A DNA stretch of 64,000 nt from UKL13-3 sp040387195 (GCA_040387195.1 JAZKEF010000011.1:267445-331444); one strand, 5' to 3'; counted from the first letter of the stretch, positions 47,401-56,600 are shown. The notes: generated from the letters alone by a model not told the origin. Numbers and translations are program-made.

Positions 47401-50238
47401 TGAACTTGTTCCTATGGTGAGCGCGTTGCTTCCCATTACAAAATTTCCGCCATTTAAAGTAAGGTTGGTAAGGTTTAAATTACGAGCAGATGTTAATCCC
47501 TGCGCATCATTAATGGTTAAACTTATAAACGTTCCGGTACCAGCTGCTACCTCATTAAAGGCTCCGATGCTGCAGGCACTTGATGTTGGACCATAAATAA
47601 AGCTGGGTACACCAACATAGGTAGGTACAGAAGTAAATGAGCCTGCTGCCAGTGTTTCATCCACTCCTCCTATTTGCACAACAGGATTTCTTCCGCTCAG
47701 TCCGATAGCTAAGTTACTGCCGGGGTTCATTGTTCCGCTCAAAAGATTTGTTTTCCAGAATGCCATAGTGCTGGTATTGGTAAATTGAACACCTCCTGTT
47801 GGATTATTCACCACCAGTGTATTGCAATTGGTTGTTGAGCCTGCCCCCGAAAAGGTTTGGATACCCGATACTCCGGTAAAGGCTGTGCTCCCCAATATCT
47901 GGGTTCCCGCAGGTTCCGTTCCCGAAAGCACACCGTTGTTTACAATATTTCCTTGCAAATAAAGGGTGCGCTCAACATTACCCGAACCTAAAAACAAATA
48001 ACTGGCAGCCTTCAGGTCGAGTAAATTGGTAACTGTTAAATCGGCCAGCAACCTTACCATTCTGGTGTTGGAGCCGGTAATATTATTATTTAATTCGATA
48101 TTGTGAATGGGAACGGTAATATTAAGACCAAAGCCTGAAGTATTGCCGCCTCCACTGATGGAAGACGAAGCCCCTCCAAGGATCAGCTTTCCTCCGTTAA
48201 AACTTTTGATCCCCCCTGCTGCTATAAATACAGCTGTTCCTCCTGATGTTGAATGGGGATCCACAATGGTAATATTTCCCGAATTCCACTCAAGCGTAGA
48301 AGCAGAAGGTATATTGAAGATCATTGTTCCCGAAGCCAGACTGGCCAGTCCCTGCGGATCCAGAACCAGGTTTCCGCCATTCATAATTAAAGAAGATGTT
48401 GCTGCTGCAGTCAATTGAAAACTTCCTCCGATATTCAGCGTTCCTCCATTTAGCCTTACGATTGATGTGGTATTGCTGAATCCGGAAAAAGCTCCGGTAC
48501 CAATGGAAAGTATACCCGCATCCATCCGGATCTCACCTATAAACTGATAGAATGTTCCACCCGATGCGCTTGTTGTTAAAATTTGTGCCGATGCATGGTT
48601 CACCCATAATTTAGCATTGAGATTACAAATGGTAAAACCAGTAGAGCCCGGATACGGAGTAATAGTTGATGCACTCGATAACCTGAAAGTACCTGCATTC
48701 AGCGTTAACCTTGAAGTGGTTGTTGCTGCGAGCATCGTAATGGGACGCACGATATCCAACATAGGTACATTGGTGGTACCTTTGTTTACAGATAGATTGG
48801 CAAAGTCGCACACACTTCCCGAACCGGAAACAACAGCATCAAGCAAGCCTCCGAAAGTTATAGCAACATTTGCATTTGTAGCCATATCAAACTGTCCGTT
48901 CACAATTAAATTTGCGGAAACGTTATTCGTGGCAGCATTGCCAATGTTTAAGGTATGATTGGTGAGAAAACCCGTTCCGGCATTGAAATTTCCGGAAGCA
49001 TTGACCTGAACATTCCCATTCACCGTTAATTGTGCCGAGGTCGATACCGGATACAATAATGTTCCCGAAACCTCTACTGCTCCAGCCTGTGCTCCAGTTG
49101 CAAGCGTAACGGTATGCCCGGTTGCAATTTCGACACTATCCGATAAGGTTGGTATCAATCCGCCATCCCAGGTAGCCGATGAATTCCAAACACCGGATGT
49201 AATGGAAGTAATGATCCCTCCTGCAAGTGTAGTTTGCACCGCATCCTGTGATGTTCCAATGCTTTCCCTGATCGGATACAAACGCCAGTAATACGTTGTA
49301 CTTGGAGTTAAATTGACCTGAGTAGTAAAAATTGCGTTGGCAGCAAATGTAGATACAAAGGTATACGTTAATCCGTCTGTCGACCGGTACAACACGTATC
49401 CTATTTCATTGGAAGCATCTGTCCACGAAAGTGACATGGTATTTTTGGTTACCGCTGAAACCATAAAATTGGTTGGATCGTTTGGCGGATTAGGAATCCA
49501 GCGATAATAACGCCTGATGCCATTTGCAAAACTGTTCATGCTGGTGATGTATCCATTTGAACTGAATGTATTGAAGGTTGAAATGCTGGTGGATGAGGTA
49601 TGACTTGTTACATTCACGCTCTGAAATACGGTTGGTGAAAACTGCATCCCAACATTAAAACTTAATGGTGCACCTGCCGTAACAGCCATTCGTCCATATA
49701 CAAATTCAATCTCACCATTGCTCTCATACATCCTCACCTGAAACGTTGTGGTATCATCCAATACTGATGAATTGATTGACATCCGCAAGAACTCAATCAC
49801 ACACACACGTGACGGAGCGGTACCAAATACTTTATAATGAACCCTGCCGATAGCCGAAGGAGCCATAGAAGTTGTGGTTGAGCCTAAAAATGGTGCCAGC
49901 CTGATGCCGGTTGTTCCCAACCATGTATTGCTTGGAATTGCTGTTGTTCCGATTCCCACCCAGCCGTTTGTTGTGACATTAAAAGTGGTTTGACGTGTTC
50001 CATTCACAAAAAAATCGAAACCGATATTCTGAAGGGTTGATTGTGTGTTGGCCTGACTCCCAAACAACAGAATGGTTGTGCCGACCGACATATTGATATC
50101 GTCAATTAAACTTCCATCCGTCCTCGCCAGTGAGGCATCACTGCCGGTTGTGTAAGCATAATTTGAAATACTTTGTGCATAAAGATTCTGGCACAATAAC
50201 AGAATGACGCATGAAAACGTGAGGAGTAGTTGCTTCAT
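38435..50238 (-). CDS. giant T9SS-secreted Ig-repeat adhesin-like protein, falsely split by a 10-N gap
   Basis: Two open frames meet at the N run (41322-41331). The seven bases AACTACA end one side and begin the other; removing the Ns and one copy leaves 11787 bp, exactly 3929 codons, in frame and without stop. The joined product has 3928 residues. Order: signal peptide (1-21, ending YAQ), an N-terminal domain with GWVGIGTTAIPSN, a fibronectin III-like domain near 255-340, a long beta-helix-like region with repeated GTLNIGGSF and TLNVAG phrases and two WN/WGD-type openings, a second beta region, then about 19 Ig-like repeats of about 88 residues (RWESAVAPYTSWTTI ... FRAVVQSG), a third beta region, the pre-sorting module NNSHFEIER-like (NSHFEIERSYTG) and a type A sorting domain at the end. 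It is probably a surface adhesin or filament. Confidence 0.88.
39930..44963 (-). repeat. about 19 tandem Ig-like coding repeats of about 264 bp
   Basis: Each repeat encodes a unit such as KGAVSGGSTICSG, LTLSGQTGSVVRWE, APYTSWTTIANTNTTY, TQTTAFRAVVQSG and CGVANSDSTVVTVTP. I count 14 on the upstream side of the N run (the last one straddling it) and 5 downstream. Identity between neighbours is high in places, which explains both the assembly break and the open frames seen on the opposite strand. Confidence 0.88.
41322..41331. other. assembly join of 10 N inside the giant gene
   Basis: The run of 10 N is flanked by TGTAGTT on its left and TGTAGTTTGG on its right. The shared seven bases suggest two contigs that overlap but were joined with a placeholder. 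Joining them rebuilds the repeat phrase ITQTTQFRAIV at the correct residue spacing. Confidence 0.95.
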
Positions 50239-50359
50239 ATTTGGTTTTAAGTTTGAATAGTGTAAATCTTATAAGTATATTTCATGGACAAGCGGAAAAA
50301 TCAGTTTCAGACTAACTAGCCTAAAACCCAATGTCGCATTTCACATACTGGCTTTCAAT

Positions 50360-50367
50360 CAAAAATA
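50360..50367 (-). promoter_or_regulatory. possible -7 box of the giant gene
   Basis: Minus-strand TATTTTTG matches TAnnTTTG and lies 121 bp before the giant gene ATG. No TTTG is found at the -33 distance, so this rests on the -7 box alone. Confidence 0.3.
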
Positions 50368-50502
50368 TAAATATTAAACTCTGTTTGGGTACTATTTTAT
50401 ACCGATAGCTTGTGAACTATTGATTGATCTTAATTATTAAGAAAAAATTAAGACAAACGGGTAGCTATAAGGTAATTTCAGTTTTTCCGTTTATTTTGTT
50501 GT

Positions 50503-53157
50503 ATGAAAAAAATGCTCTTGTTCTCTGCGCTGTTTTTAGTTGCTGTAATAAGCAATGCTCAATTCGCAACCGATACTCCTGCCGTAAGTTGTTACCCCAA
50601 TCCCTTTTCAGATAAACTTACTGTATCTGTTGAAAGCAAAACAGTACAACCCATCACGTTCCAATTTGTGAACTCCCTTGGTGAGAAAATGATTGAAGAA
50701 TCACTCACGCTTACCAAAGGGCTGAACAACATGAGCTATTCATTAATAAACAAACCATCGGGCATTTATTATGTGATACTCACCGGACAAGAATGGAGTC
50801 GCAACCAGCGGGTTGTTTATATGCGGCCGGCTCCTACCCGTTCCGATTCTATCAGGATTGTACATTATGATCTATCACTTTCCATCCGCAACCTTGCCTC
50901 CAAAACCATTTCGGGAACTGCTATTTTAACGATTGACCCCACACATGTTGACAGTCTTACCACCATCAAACTCGACCTGCTTAAGTTGAATGTTACAGAT
51001 GTGAAAGTAAATAATGCAACCGCATCGTTTTCAAAAAATGATTCCGAATTGTATGTGGTCATCAACAAAAAAAACAGTCCGAATGCCGACTCCTTAATCA
51101 ATGTCGCAATTACCTATAATGGCCAACCGGTGAGTGATCCGCAATGGGGTGGTTTTTATTTCAGTGGAGATTATGCCTACAACATGGGCGTTGCTTTTAA
51201 ATCCGTTCCACACAATTTCGGGCGTTGCTGGTTTCCATGTATCGATAACTTTACCGACCGCGCAACCTATACTTTTCATGTTACCACCGATGCTACTTTT
51301 AAGGCCATATGCAATGGGTTGATCTTACCCGAAACGAATAATGGCGATGGAAGTACTACCTGGAATTGGGAACTGAACCAACCTATCCCAACCTACCTTG
51401 CCTCTGTTGCAGTTGGTAAATATGAGTTCATCAAATACGATTTTCAAGGCATCAACCGCACCTATCCTGTTTGGCTTGCTGTGGTTGCAGCTGATACCGC
51501 CAAGGCAAGGCTTTCCTTTGCGAAACTCAATAATGCACTAACCTGTTTTGAAAGCAAATACGGTCCGTATCCGTTCGATCGGATCGGTTATGTTGGTGTA
51601 CCTTTTAACTCGGGTGCTATGGAACATGCTACCAATATTGCGTATCCCAATTATGCCATTAACGGTAATACCAATTATGAAACCCTGTTTGCACACGAAC
51701 TTTCTCATATGTGGTGGGGTGATCTTGCTACCTGCCGCACAGCCGAAGATATGTGGCTCAATGAAGGTTGGGCAAGTTTTAACGAAGCCTTGTTTTTAGA
51801 ATGTGTATATGGAAAACAATCATACATTGAGGATATTAAAGACAAGTCGAAAGAAGTATTGATGAATGCCCCTAAAACAGATGGCGGTTGGTATCCCGTA
51901 TCGGGCATTCCACAAAACATTACTTACGGAACACATGTATACAAAAAGGGTGCACTAATGGTTCACACCCTGCGCACCCTGATGGGCGATTCGGCATTTT
52001 TTGAGGCCTGTAAAAATTACCTCAACACCTATCATTTTGCAGATGTGAGCAGTGAAGACATGAAAAAAGAATTTCAACGGTTCACTACCCTTAATCTTTC
52101 CCACTTCTTTCAGAAATGGATTTACAGTCCCGGCCATACAGATATTGTGCTCTCTAGATACGAAACATCAAAGGTTAATACAGACAATCATTACCGACTG
52201 GAGTTTTCAGAGCTTCAACGTAAACACACGGACGTTTCTACAATTTTACCTGTAAGCCTTTACCTGTACCGGTTAAACAGCAGCACTCCCCTCTATGTTA
52301 CATTGGAACTCATCAATGGAAGGGCTGTTTGGGAACAAACCCTCTCATTGGGGGAAAGTATTGTCGGCTGGTCAATCAACGAAGACAAAAGTATATACCT
52401 GGCAAATCATTTTGAAGAAGTCACTATTCAGACAACAGGACCTGTAACGTTACCGAATGTATTGATGGGATTGAATGCACAATCGATGGGAACGGGAGGT
52501 GCTGCAAATATAAATCGAATGTATGTTACCCATCATTGGGTAGGCCCGCTGGATTATAATTTGAAGGTTAAAGGAATCCGGATCTCAGGCGAAAGATACT
52601 GGACAATCAGCGGGTATTATAAAGATGGCTTTAAAACGTGGGGGTATTTAAATTATGACGGCACATCGGGCAATTACCTCGACAATGAGTTGATTAATAA
52701 ATCGGAAGACAGTCTTGTCCTGTTGTACCGAGCGTTTCCGGGCGAAGATTGGCAGATTCATACCGACAATACCTTTCAGCCTGGTGCCAGCAAAACAGAT
52801 AAGACCGGACGCTTTTGGGTAAATGATTTAAAGAATGGCGAATATACTTTTGGGATGCGTGACGCAAGCGCAGTGGGAATGAAAGAAATACCTGCAATCA
52901 ATAAACAACAATCCTTTGCGGTGATTCCCAACCCGGCAAACGACCATCTCTTTCTTCAGTTTAAGGAGAAAATATTTATAAAAAACATTCGGGTTTATTC
53001 ATTGCAGGGAGCAATCATCAAAAGTTTACCGGTTAACAATAGCGTAGAAAGTGTACCCGTGGATATATCATATTTGGTGCCCGGTCAATACATCATCACT
53101 GCCGAGTTGCGCGACACCTCAATTACTCAAAAGTTCATTAAAAGCGATAACCGGTAA
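50503..53157 (+). CDS. T9SS-secreted M1 aminopeptidase with sorting-domain-like modules at both ends
   Basis: After the signal peptide (1-19) residues 27-108 read like a type A sorting domain: VSCYPNPFSDKLTVS, VNSLGEKMIEESLTL, SGIYYVILTG. The M1 peptidase follows (about 112-640): GAMEHATN in place of GAMEN, zinc site His398-Glu399-x2-His402 in HELSHMWWGD, and Glu421 in NEGWASFNEA at the canonical spacing. A second C-terminal region leads to a normal type A sorting domain in the last 75 residues, starting VIPNPANDHLFLQ. The enzyme should trim N-terminal residues from peptides outside the cell. GAMEH instead of GAMEN is a change at a residue that binds the substrate amino end. The early module is unusual. 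Confidence 0.9.
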   Translation: MKKMLLFSALFLVAVISNAQFATDTPAVSCYPNPFSDKLTVSVESKTVQPITFQFVNSLGEKMIEESLTLTKGLNNMSYSLINKPSGIYYVILTGQEWSRNQRVVYMRPAPTRSDSIRIVHYDLSLSIRNLASKTISGTAILTIDPTHVDSLTTIKLDLLKLNVTDVKVNNATASFSKNDSELYVVINKKNSPNADSLINVAITYNGQPVSDPQWGGFYFSGDYAYNMGVAFKSVPHNFGRCWFPCIDNFTDRATYTFHVTTDATFKAICNGLILPETNNGDGSTTWNWELNQPIPTYLASVAVGKYEFIKYDFQGINRTYPVWLAVVAADTAKARLSFAKLNNALTCFESKYGPYPFDRIGYVGVPFNSGAMEHATNIAYPNYAINGNTNYETLFAHELSHMWWGDLATCRTAEDMWLNEGWASFNEALFLECVYGKQSYIEDIKDKSKEVLMNAPKTDGGWYPVSGIPQNITYGTHVYKKGALMVHTLRTLMGDSAFFEACKNYLNTYHFADVSSEDMKKEFQRFTTLNLSHFFQKWIYSPGHTDIVLSRYETSKVNTDNHYRLEFSELQRKHTDVSTILPVSLYLYRLNSSTPLYVTLELINGRAVWEQTLSLGESIVGWSINEDKSIYLANHFEEVTIQTTGPVTLPNVLMGLNAQSMGTGGAANINRMYVTHHWVGPLDYNLKVKGIRISGERYWTISGYYKDGFKTWGYLNYDGTSGNYLDNELINKSEDSLVLLYRAFPGEDWQIHTDNTFQPGASKTDKTGRFWVNDLKNGEYTFGMRDASAVGMKEIPAINKQQSFAVIPNPANDHLFLQFKEKIFIKNIRVYSLQGAIIKSLPVNNSVESVPVDISYLVPGQYIITAELRDTSITQKFIKSDNR

Positions 53158-53223
53158 TAGTGAAAAATTTGGATCAATAACATTCGCCATCCTTGCAAAC
53201 ACTGTGTTAAAAATGTACCGTCC

Positions 53224-54063
53224 TTAAAAAGGTGTTTTAGTTATCGCCTTCACGGTAAGCATATCCGCATAATTATCGGCAACCATAGAACTGAAAGCTG
53301 AAGGGTCATTGAATACGGGAATACTGTCAATCCGTGCCTTGTTGGGACTGTTGAACCACTCCATCACATCAGCATTGATATCAATGATAGTCCGTTGAAG
53401 CGTATCAACAACCGTTTGCGGGAAAGATAATTTTACGGTTCGGATGCCCGAATATGGAAGGTCATATCCCCCGCAATGCCACATATAAATAGCATTGGGA
53501 TTGTTACCTTTTTTATAACTCCCTTCTATTTTTGCCATAATATACCCGGAGTTCCAGGTCCAGAACATTCCCAAAACAGGATCCAATGCTCCCATTTGAG
53601 CACCTGAATAGTTGCGGGCGGCATCCACTCCAATCAAGAGTTCAATGCCGGTTAATTTACCTTCAGGTATGTGAGGCAGCCGGATGGTGCGGCTTGTTGT
53701 TTTCCCCTGATCTACCAAAAAGTAGGTTTCGGGTAAAGGCATCCGTGTAGCTGAATCATAAATAAGTACCAGGTTACTCAGGTAATACCGGAACACATCC
53801 ACCGTAAACTGCTCACCCCATTGATTGGTATAATACGTATCAAACTCCAGAGGCTGGTTGCCCGCAATATGGTTGAGCTGCAGTATTAGTAAAGGTTTTG
53901 GGTCGGCTACTACTACTACTTCAGGAGTGGGGTTTCTGCCTATAACAATAACATTCCGTTCTGTAATCTCCGCATCTTTGGAACACCCAAAAACAAACAT
54001 CAGGCATATAGCGATAAGGCTAAAAACCAAACGTGTTTTCAGTATGAGAAGGCCGGTGTTCAT
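53224..54063 (-). CDS. MbnP-like lipoprotein
   Basis: The ATG at 54063 gives a signal peptide with lipidation Cys27 (FVFGCSKD). The domain then shows the MbnP pattern: FDTYYTNQWGEQFTVDVFRYYLSNLVLIYD, cut here for length, a GKLTGIELLIGVDAARN region, and GMFWTWNSGYIMAKIEGS. MbnP is known as a partner of MbnH in methanobactin clusters and as a copper-related periplasmic protein with a modified tryptophan; the WTW motif here fits. No MbnH-like di-heme peroxidase gene is adjacent, so a copper role is inferred from family only. It is divergent from hbd. Confidence 0.82.
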   Translation of the reverse strand: MNTGLLILKTRLVFSLIAICLMFVFGCSKDAEITERNVIVIGRNPTPEVVVVADPKPLLILQLNHIAGNQPLEFDTYYTNQWGEQFTVDVFRYYLSNLVLIYDSATRMPLPETYFLVDQGKTTSRTIRLPHIPEGKLTGIELLIGVDAARNYSGAQMGALDPVLGMFWTWNSGYIMAKIEGSYKKGNNPNAIYMWHCGGYDLPYSGIRTVKLSFPQTVVDTLQRTIIDINADVMEWFNSPNKARIDSIPVFNDPSAFSSMVADNYADMLTVKAITKTPF

Positions 54064-54119
54064 TAATCCCACAAATGTAACCACGCCCAGGCTTTTTTAT
54101 CAACAAGTAGTAAACCTGC

Positions 54120-54149
54120 TTTGCAAAGTGCCAGTCTTTTATACATTTG
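54120..54149 (+). promoter_or_regulatory. hbd promoter, TTTG-N18-TACATTTG
   Basis: TTTG at 54120-54123 and TACATTTG at 54142-54149 match the Bacteroidota -33 and -7 elements with an 18-bp spacer. The expected start is about 25 bp before the ATG at 54179. A second -7 match on the other strand (54072-54079) may serve the MbnP gene. Confidence 0.7.
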
Positions 54150-54178
54150 CCGCACTAAAAAATATCAACGAACAGAAC

Positions 54179-55072
54179 ATGAAGAATATCACCGTTATCG
54201 GATCAGGAACAATGGGCAACGGAATCGCCCACGTATTTGCACAGTATGGATACAACGTATCATTGGTTGACGTAAATGCTGCTGCTTTGGAAAAAGCCAT
54301 TGCCACCATTGGTAAAAATTTAGACCGTCAGGTTGCCAAAGGAAGTTTAACAGAGGAGCAAAAGACCACTACATTAAAAAACATTGCGACCTTTACAACG
54401 CTCAAAGAAGGTGCAGCAAATGCCGATTTAGTAGTGGAGGCAGCTACCGAAAACATTACCATTAAACTCGATATCTTCAAACAACTGGACGAAATTGCTC
54501 CGGCACACTGTATTTTAGCGTCAAACACCTCCTCCATTTCCATCACCAAAATAGGCTCAGTAACCAAACGTGCCGATAAGGTAATCGGAATGCACTTTAT
54601 GAATCCGGTTCCTGTAATGAAACTGGTTGAGGTAATTAATGGTTACAAAACTTCCAAAGAAGTAACCGATACGATTGTAACGTTATCAAAAGCTATTGGT
54701 AAAATTCCGGCCGAAGCCAATGATTACCCGGGTTTTATTGCCAACCGTATCCTGATGCCGATGATTAACGAGGCTATTTGGACCCTGCATGAAGGCGTGG
54801 GAACAGTTGAATCGATTGATACCGTTATGAAACTGGGTATGGCGCATCCGATGGGACCGTTGCAACTGGCCGACTTTATCGGTTTGGACGTTTGCTTGGC
54901 CATTTTAAATGTATTGCATGACGGATTCGGAAACCCTAAATATGCTCCATGTCCATTATTGGTAAACATGGTAACCGCAGGTAATATGGGTGCCAAATCG
55001 GGCGAAGGGTTCTATAAATATACGGCAGGCAGCAAAGACCTGGTGGTTTCATCACAGTTTGCAAGCCACTAA
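54179..55072 (+). CDS. hbd: 3-hydroxybutyryl-CoA dehydrogenase
   Basis: The 297-residue protein has the NAD-binding Rossmann loop GSGTMGNG (8-15) followed by the adenine-ribose acidic Asp31 in VSLVDVNA, and the 3-hydroxyacyl-CoA dehydrogenase signature with catalytic His139 in GMHFMNPVPVMKLVEVI. The C-terminal dimerisation domain includes GFIANRILMPMINEA. It oxidises (S)-3-hydroxybutyryl-CoA to acetoacetyl-CoA, in beta-oxidation, or the reverse in synthesis. The frame runs upstream to 53858 but the ATG at 54179 is correct, as shown by the family N-terminus MKNITVIGSGTMG. It is monocistronic, with a promoter and a terminator. Confidence 0.94.
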   Translation: MKNITVIGSGTMGNGIAHVFAQYGYNVSLVDVNAAALEKAIATIGKNLDRQVAKGSLTEEQKTTTLKNIATFTTLKEGAANADLVVEAATENITIKLDIFKQLDEIAPAHCILASNTSSISITKIGSVTKRADKVIGMHFMNPVPVMKLVEVINGYKTSKEVTDTIVTLSKAIGKIPAEANDYPGFIANRILMPMINEAIWTLHEGVGTVESIDTVMKLGMAHPMGPLQLADFIGLDVCLAILNVLHDGFGNPKYAPCPLLVNMVTAGNMGAKSGEGFYKYTAGSKDLVVSSQFASH

Positions 55073-55100
55073 GATTTAACCATAAATTCAGTTTATATAA

Positions 55101-55131
55101 GCCTCTCAATCTTGGTTGGGAGGCTTTTTTT
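55101..55131 (+). terminator. terminator of hbd
   Basis: GCCTCTCAA-TCTTG-GTTGGGAGGC followed by seven T, 28 bp after the hbd stop. A classic factor-independent terminator. Confidence 0.9.
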
Positions 55132-55178
55132 GTACCATCTTCAGTCGTTCCGCCAATGTTTTTCTTTATTATTGATCT

Positions 55179-55670
55179 ATGAAAGCCTTTTACTTCTTTA
55201 CGATATCAACTATCCTTCTTTTGTATAGTTGTAAAAAAGACGGGGACTCGGCCACTATAGATACGAATGAGTATGTGATGTTTACGATTACAGGAGGAGG
55301 CTTTAACAATGAACGGATTACAATTGATAAAAGTAACGGAAATAAGCCCAGTGCTATTAAAATCGATAATAAACTTTTAATTAATATAAACCGGAGCGGC
55401 CGCACATTGGTATCGCTTTCAATAAAAGCCAAGCAGCCCGGTACCTATTCATTTGAAAATGATGCATCTGCAATCCTCGATCTCGAAGGACGCATGGGGT
55501 ACCCGAGCATTTGGGGTAAGACAGGCTTTATTACTATTACCCAATATTCATATTGGCCATGGACTCAGGAGTATTATGAAGGAACTTTTGAAGGCCAATT
55601 CAGCCCGTTTTTCCAGAATGATACGTTTAGCATTACCCATGGAAAATTTAGGATTAAACCAACGTATTAA
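55179..55670 (+). CDS. small predicted lipoprotein
   Basis: The 163-residue product has a lipoprotein signal with Cys18 in LLLYSCKKDGD. The mature part is beta-rich, with repeated alternating hydrophobic strands (EYVMFTITGGG, ERITIDKS, KLLININRSGRTLVSLSI) and a C-terminal FEGQFSPFFQNDTFSITHGKF. No family recognised, although many Bacteroidota have such 150-170 residue lipoproteins with a DUF4625/DUF6252-like layout. It lies directly before the IS-relic region and the IS1595 element. Confidence 0.7.
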   Translation: MKAFYFFTISTILLLYSCKKDGDSATIDTNEYVMFTITGGGFNNERITIDKSNGNKPSAIKIDNKLLININRSGRTLVSLSIKAKQPGTYSFENDASAILDLEGRMGYPSIWGKTGFITITQYSYWPWTQEYYEGTFEGQFSPFFQNDTFSITHGKFRIKPTY

Positions 55671-55713
55671 AAAAAACAGTTGTAAGGGTGGATTGCTGTT
55701 TTTTCCTTTGCAG

Positions 55714-55752
55714 GAACACTGCCATAACGTCAAGTCGGCTAAATTCTTTCAT
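55714..55752 (-). pseudogene. possible IS1595 transposase remnant outside the element
   Basis: On the minus strand the frame MKEFSRLDVMAVF resembles the transposase N-terminus MRFLEFSSLFDVMAAF at 58015. The 14 bases TGCCATAACGTCAA are identical in both. The similarity ends after about 13 codons. The site lies 63 bp outside the left end of the complete element, so it may be the leftover of an earlier insertion. Length is short, so chance cannot be ruled out. Confidence 0.35.
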
Positions 55753-55806
55753 TAATAGCATATTTTGAAGGCCTCGACCCTTTCAATCCTAGAGCATTAA
55801 ATAAAA

Positions 55807-55835
55807 TTGTATAAGGGACTAACGTACAATGTTAC
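55807..55835. repeat. left end: 8-bp target duplication and inverted repeat
   Basis: TTGTATAA (55807-55814) is followed by the left terminal inverted repeat (55815-55835), GGGACTAACGTACAATGTTA then C. Confidence 0.92.
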
Positions 55836-55996
55836 ATAAAGAAATGTTAAACTATTGGTGCTGTTGGGTATTTTTGAATTCTTATTTACAAAAGTTTATG
55901 GAAAGTTTGCCACATAACACAACTAGAGAAATGCGGCCTTTGTTGTGTGTTCTAAACGGTGATGGGGATACCTCAGAGTGTGAAAACTTTGCTATT

Positions 55997-56404
55997 CTAA
56001 TTAAAACTAGGATAAACAATGGTGCTTTTGTGGGTATTGAAAGTGTCGAGGGCAGAGGGAATGACATCAGCAAAATCAAAACCCTCTTTAATGAGAATGT
56101 CAATGGTAAACGCTCTAGTTTCTCCTAACGCCCATAATACTATTTTATCCGCACCTTCTCTTGTTAAACTACTATTGTCAGTAGTGGTGTAGTTTACATT
56201 TACCGTGATACTAATAAGGCACAAAATATCTTTGCTTTCCCCTAAAAATGCTTGCTTGCTTATTATCTTACACTTACCTTTTATTGGGCTTTTTTCAAAC
56301 TCAATTCGGTGCAAAATATCTATTTCACCTATTAGCGGAGCGTTTAACTCAAACTTGTTTAGTTCGCAATTTCCTGTGGCTGTTAGTTGCTGTTTCATAC
56401 TCAT
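55997..56404 (-). CDS. IS1595 passenger: 135-residue hypothetical protein
   Basis: The frame from the ATG at 56404 (MSMKQQLTATGNCELNK) has alternating beta strands in the first half (ELNKFELNAPLIGEIDIL, CKIISKQAFLG, DILCLISITVNVNYT) and a likely helix then GFDFADVIPSALDTF near the end. The beta-then-helix layout with a Gly-Phe before a Pro turn reminds me faintly of SecB-type chaperones, but I cannot support that. It follows the 43-residue frame by 26 bp and runs the same way. It ends 162 bp from the left tip of the element; no other gene is seen there, and a plus-strand frame over the same place is judged a shadow. Confidence 0.6.
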   Translation of the reverse strand: MSMKQQLTATGNCELNKFELNAPLIGEIDILHRIEFEKSPIKGKCKIISKQAFLGESKDILCLISITVNVNYTTTDNSSLTREGADKIVLWALGETRAFTIDILIKEGFDFADVIPSALDTFNTHKSTIVYPSFN

Positions 56405-56430
56405 AGGTTTTGAACCCAAATGTATGAATA

Positions 56431-56562
56431 TTATTTACTATTCGGTTTTACCTGCAATAGTTTCTTCATTACATCGTCAAAGGAGTATACACCGTCAGGC
56501 ATTTTTACTCCTTTTATATCGTGGCTTTTGCCGAACGTCTTAACGGGCTTTTTCTTTTTCAT
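56431..56562 (-). CDS. IS1595 passenger: 43-residue basic protein
   Basis: Too short for most gene finders, the frame starts at the ATG at 56562 (MKKKKPVKTFGKSHDIKG) and ends VMKKLLQVKPNSK. It contains a strongly basic head and a single amphipathic helix. The pattern of a disordered head and one short FDDVMKKLL helix is like small antitoxins and adaptor peptides, though no homology is claimed. It directly precedes the 135-residue gene in the same direction and is divergent from the 156-residue gene across 38 bp. Confidence 0.55.
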   Translation of the reverse strand: MKKKKPVKTFGKSHDIKGVKMPDGVYSFDDVMKKLLQVKPNSK

Positions 56563-56600
56563 AATTCAAATTTAATCATTTTTATTATGTTTGGGCAACT

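Noticed and set aside
45593..47596. Plus-strand frames of 108-199 residues with proline- and valine-rich composition
   Set aside because: They are antisense to the beta-helix region of the giant gene; the composition is the reverse complement of Thr/Gly/Asn-rich codons.
53858..54178. N-terminal extension of the hbd frame
   Set aside because: It lies antisense to the MbnP-like gene, and the family N-terminus and promoter place the start at 54179.
55764..55800. Possible tRNA-like segment (GGCCTCGACCCTTTCAATCC)
   Set aside because: No acceptor stem or anticodon arm can be drawn; the resemblance is limited to a T-arm-like phrase.
55829..56128. 99-residue plus-strand frame at the left end of the IS element
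   Set aside because: It begins inside the inverted repeat and overlaps the longer minus-strand passenger gene; the peptide has no recognisable features.
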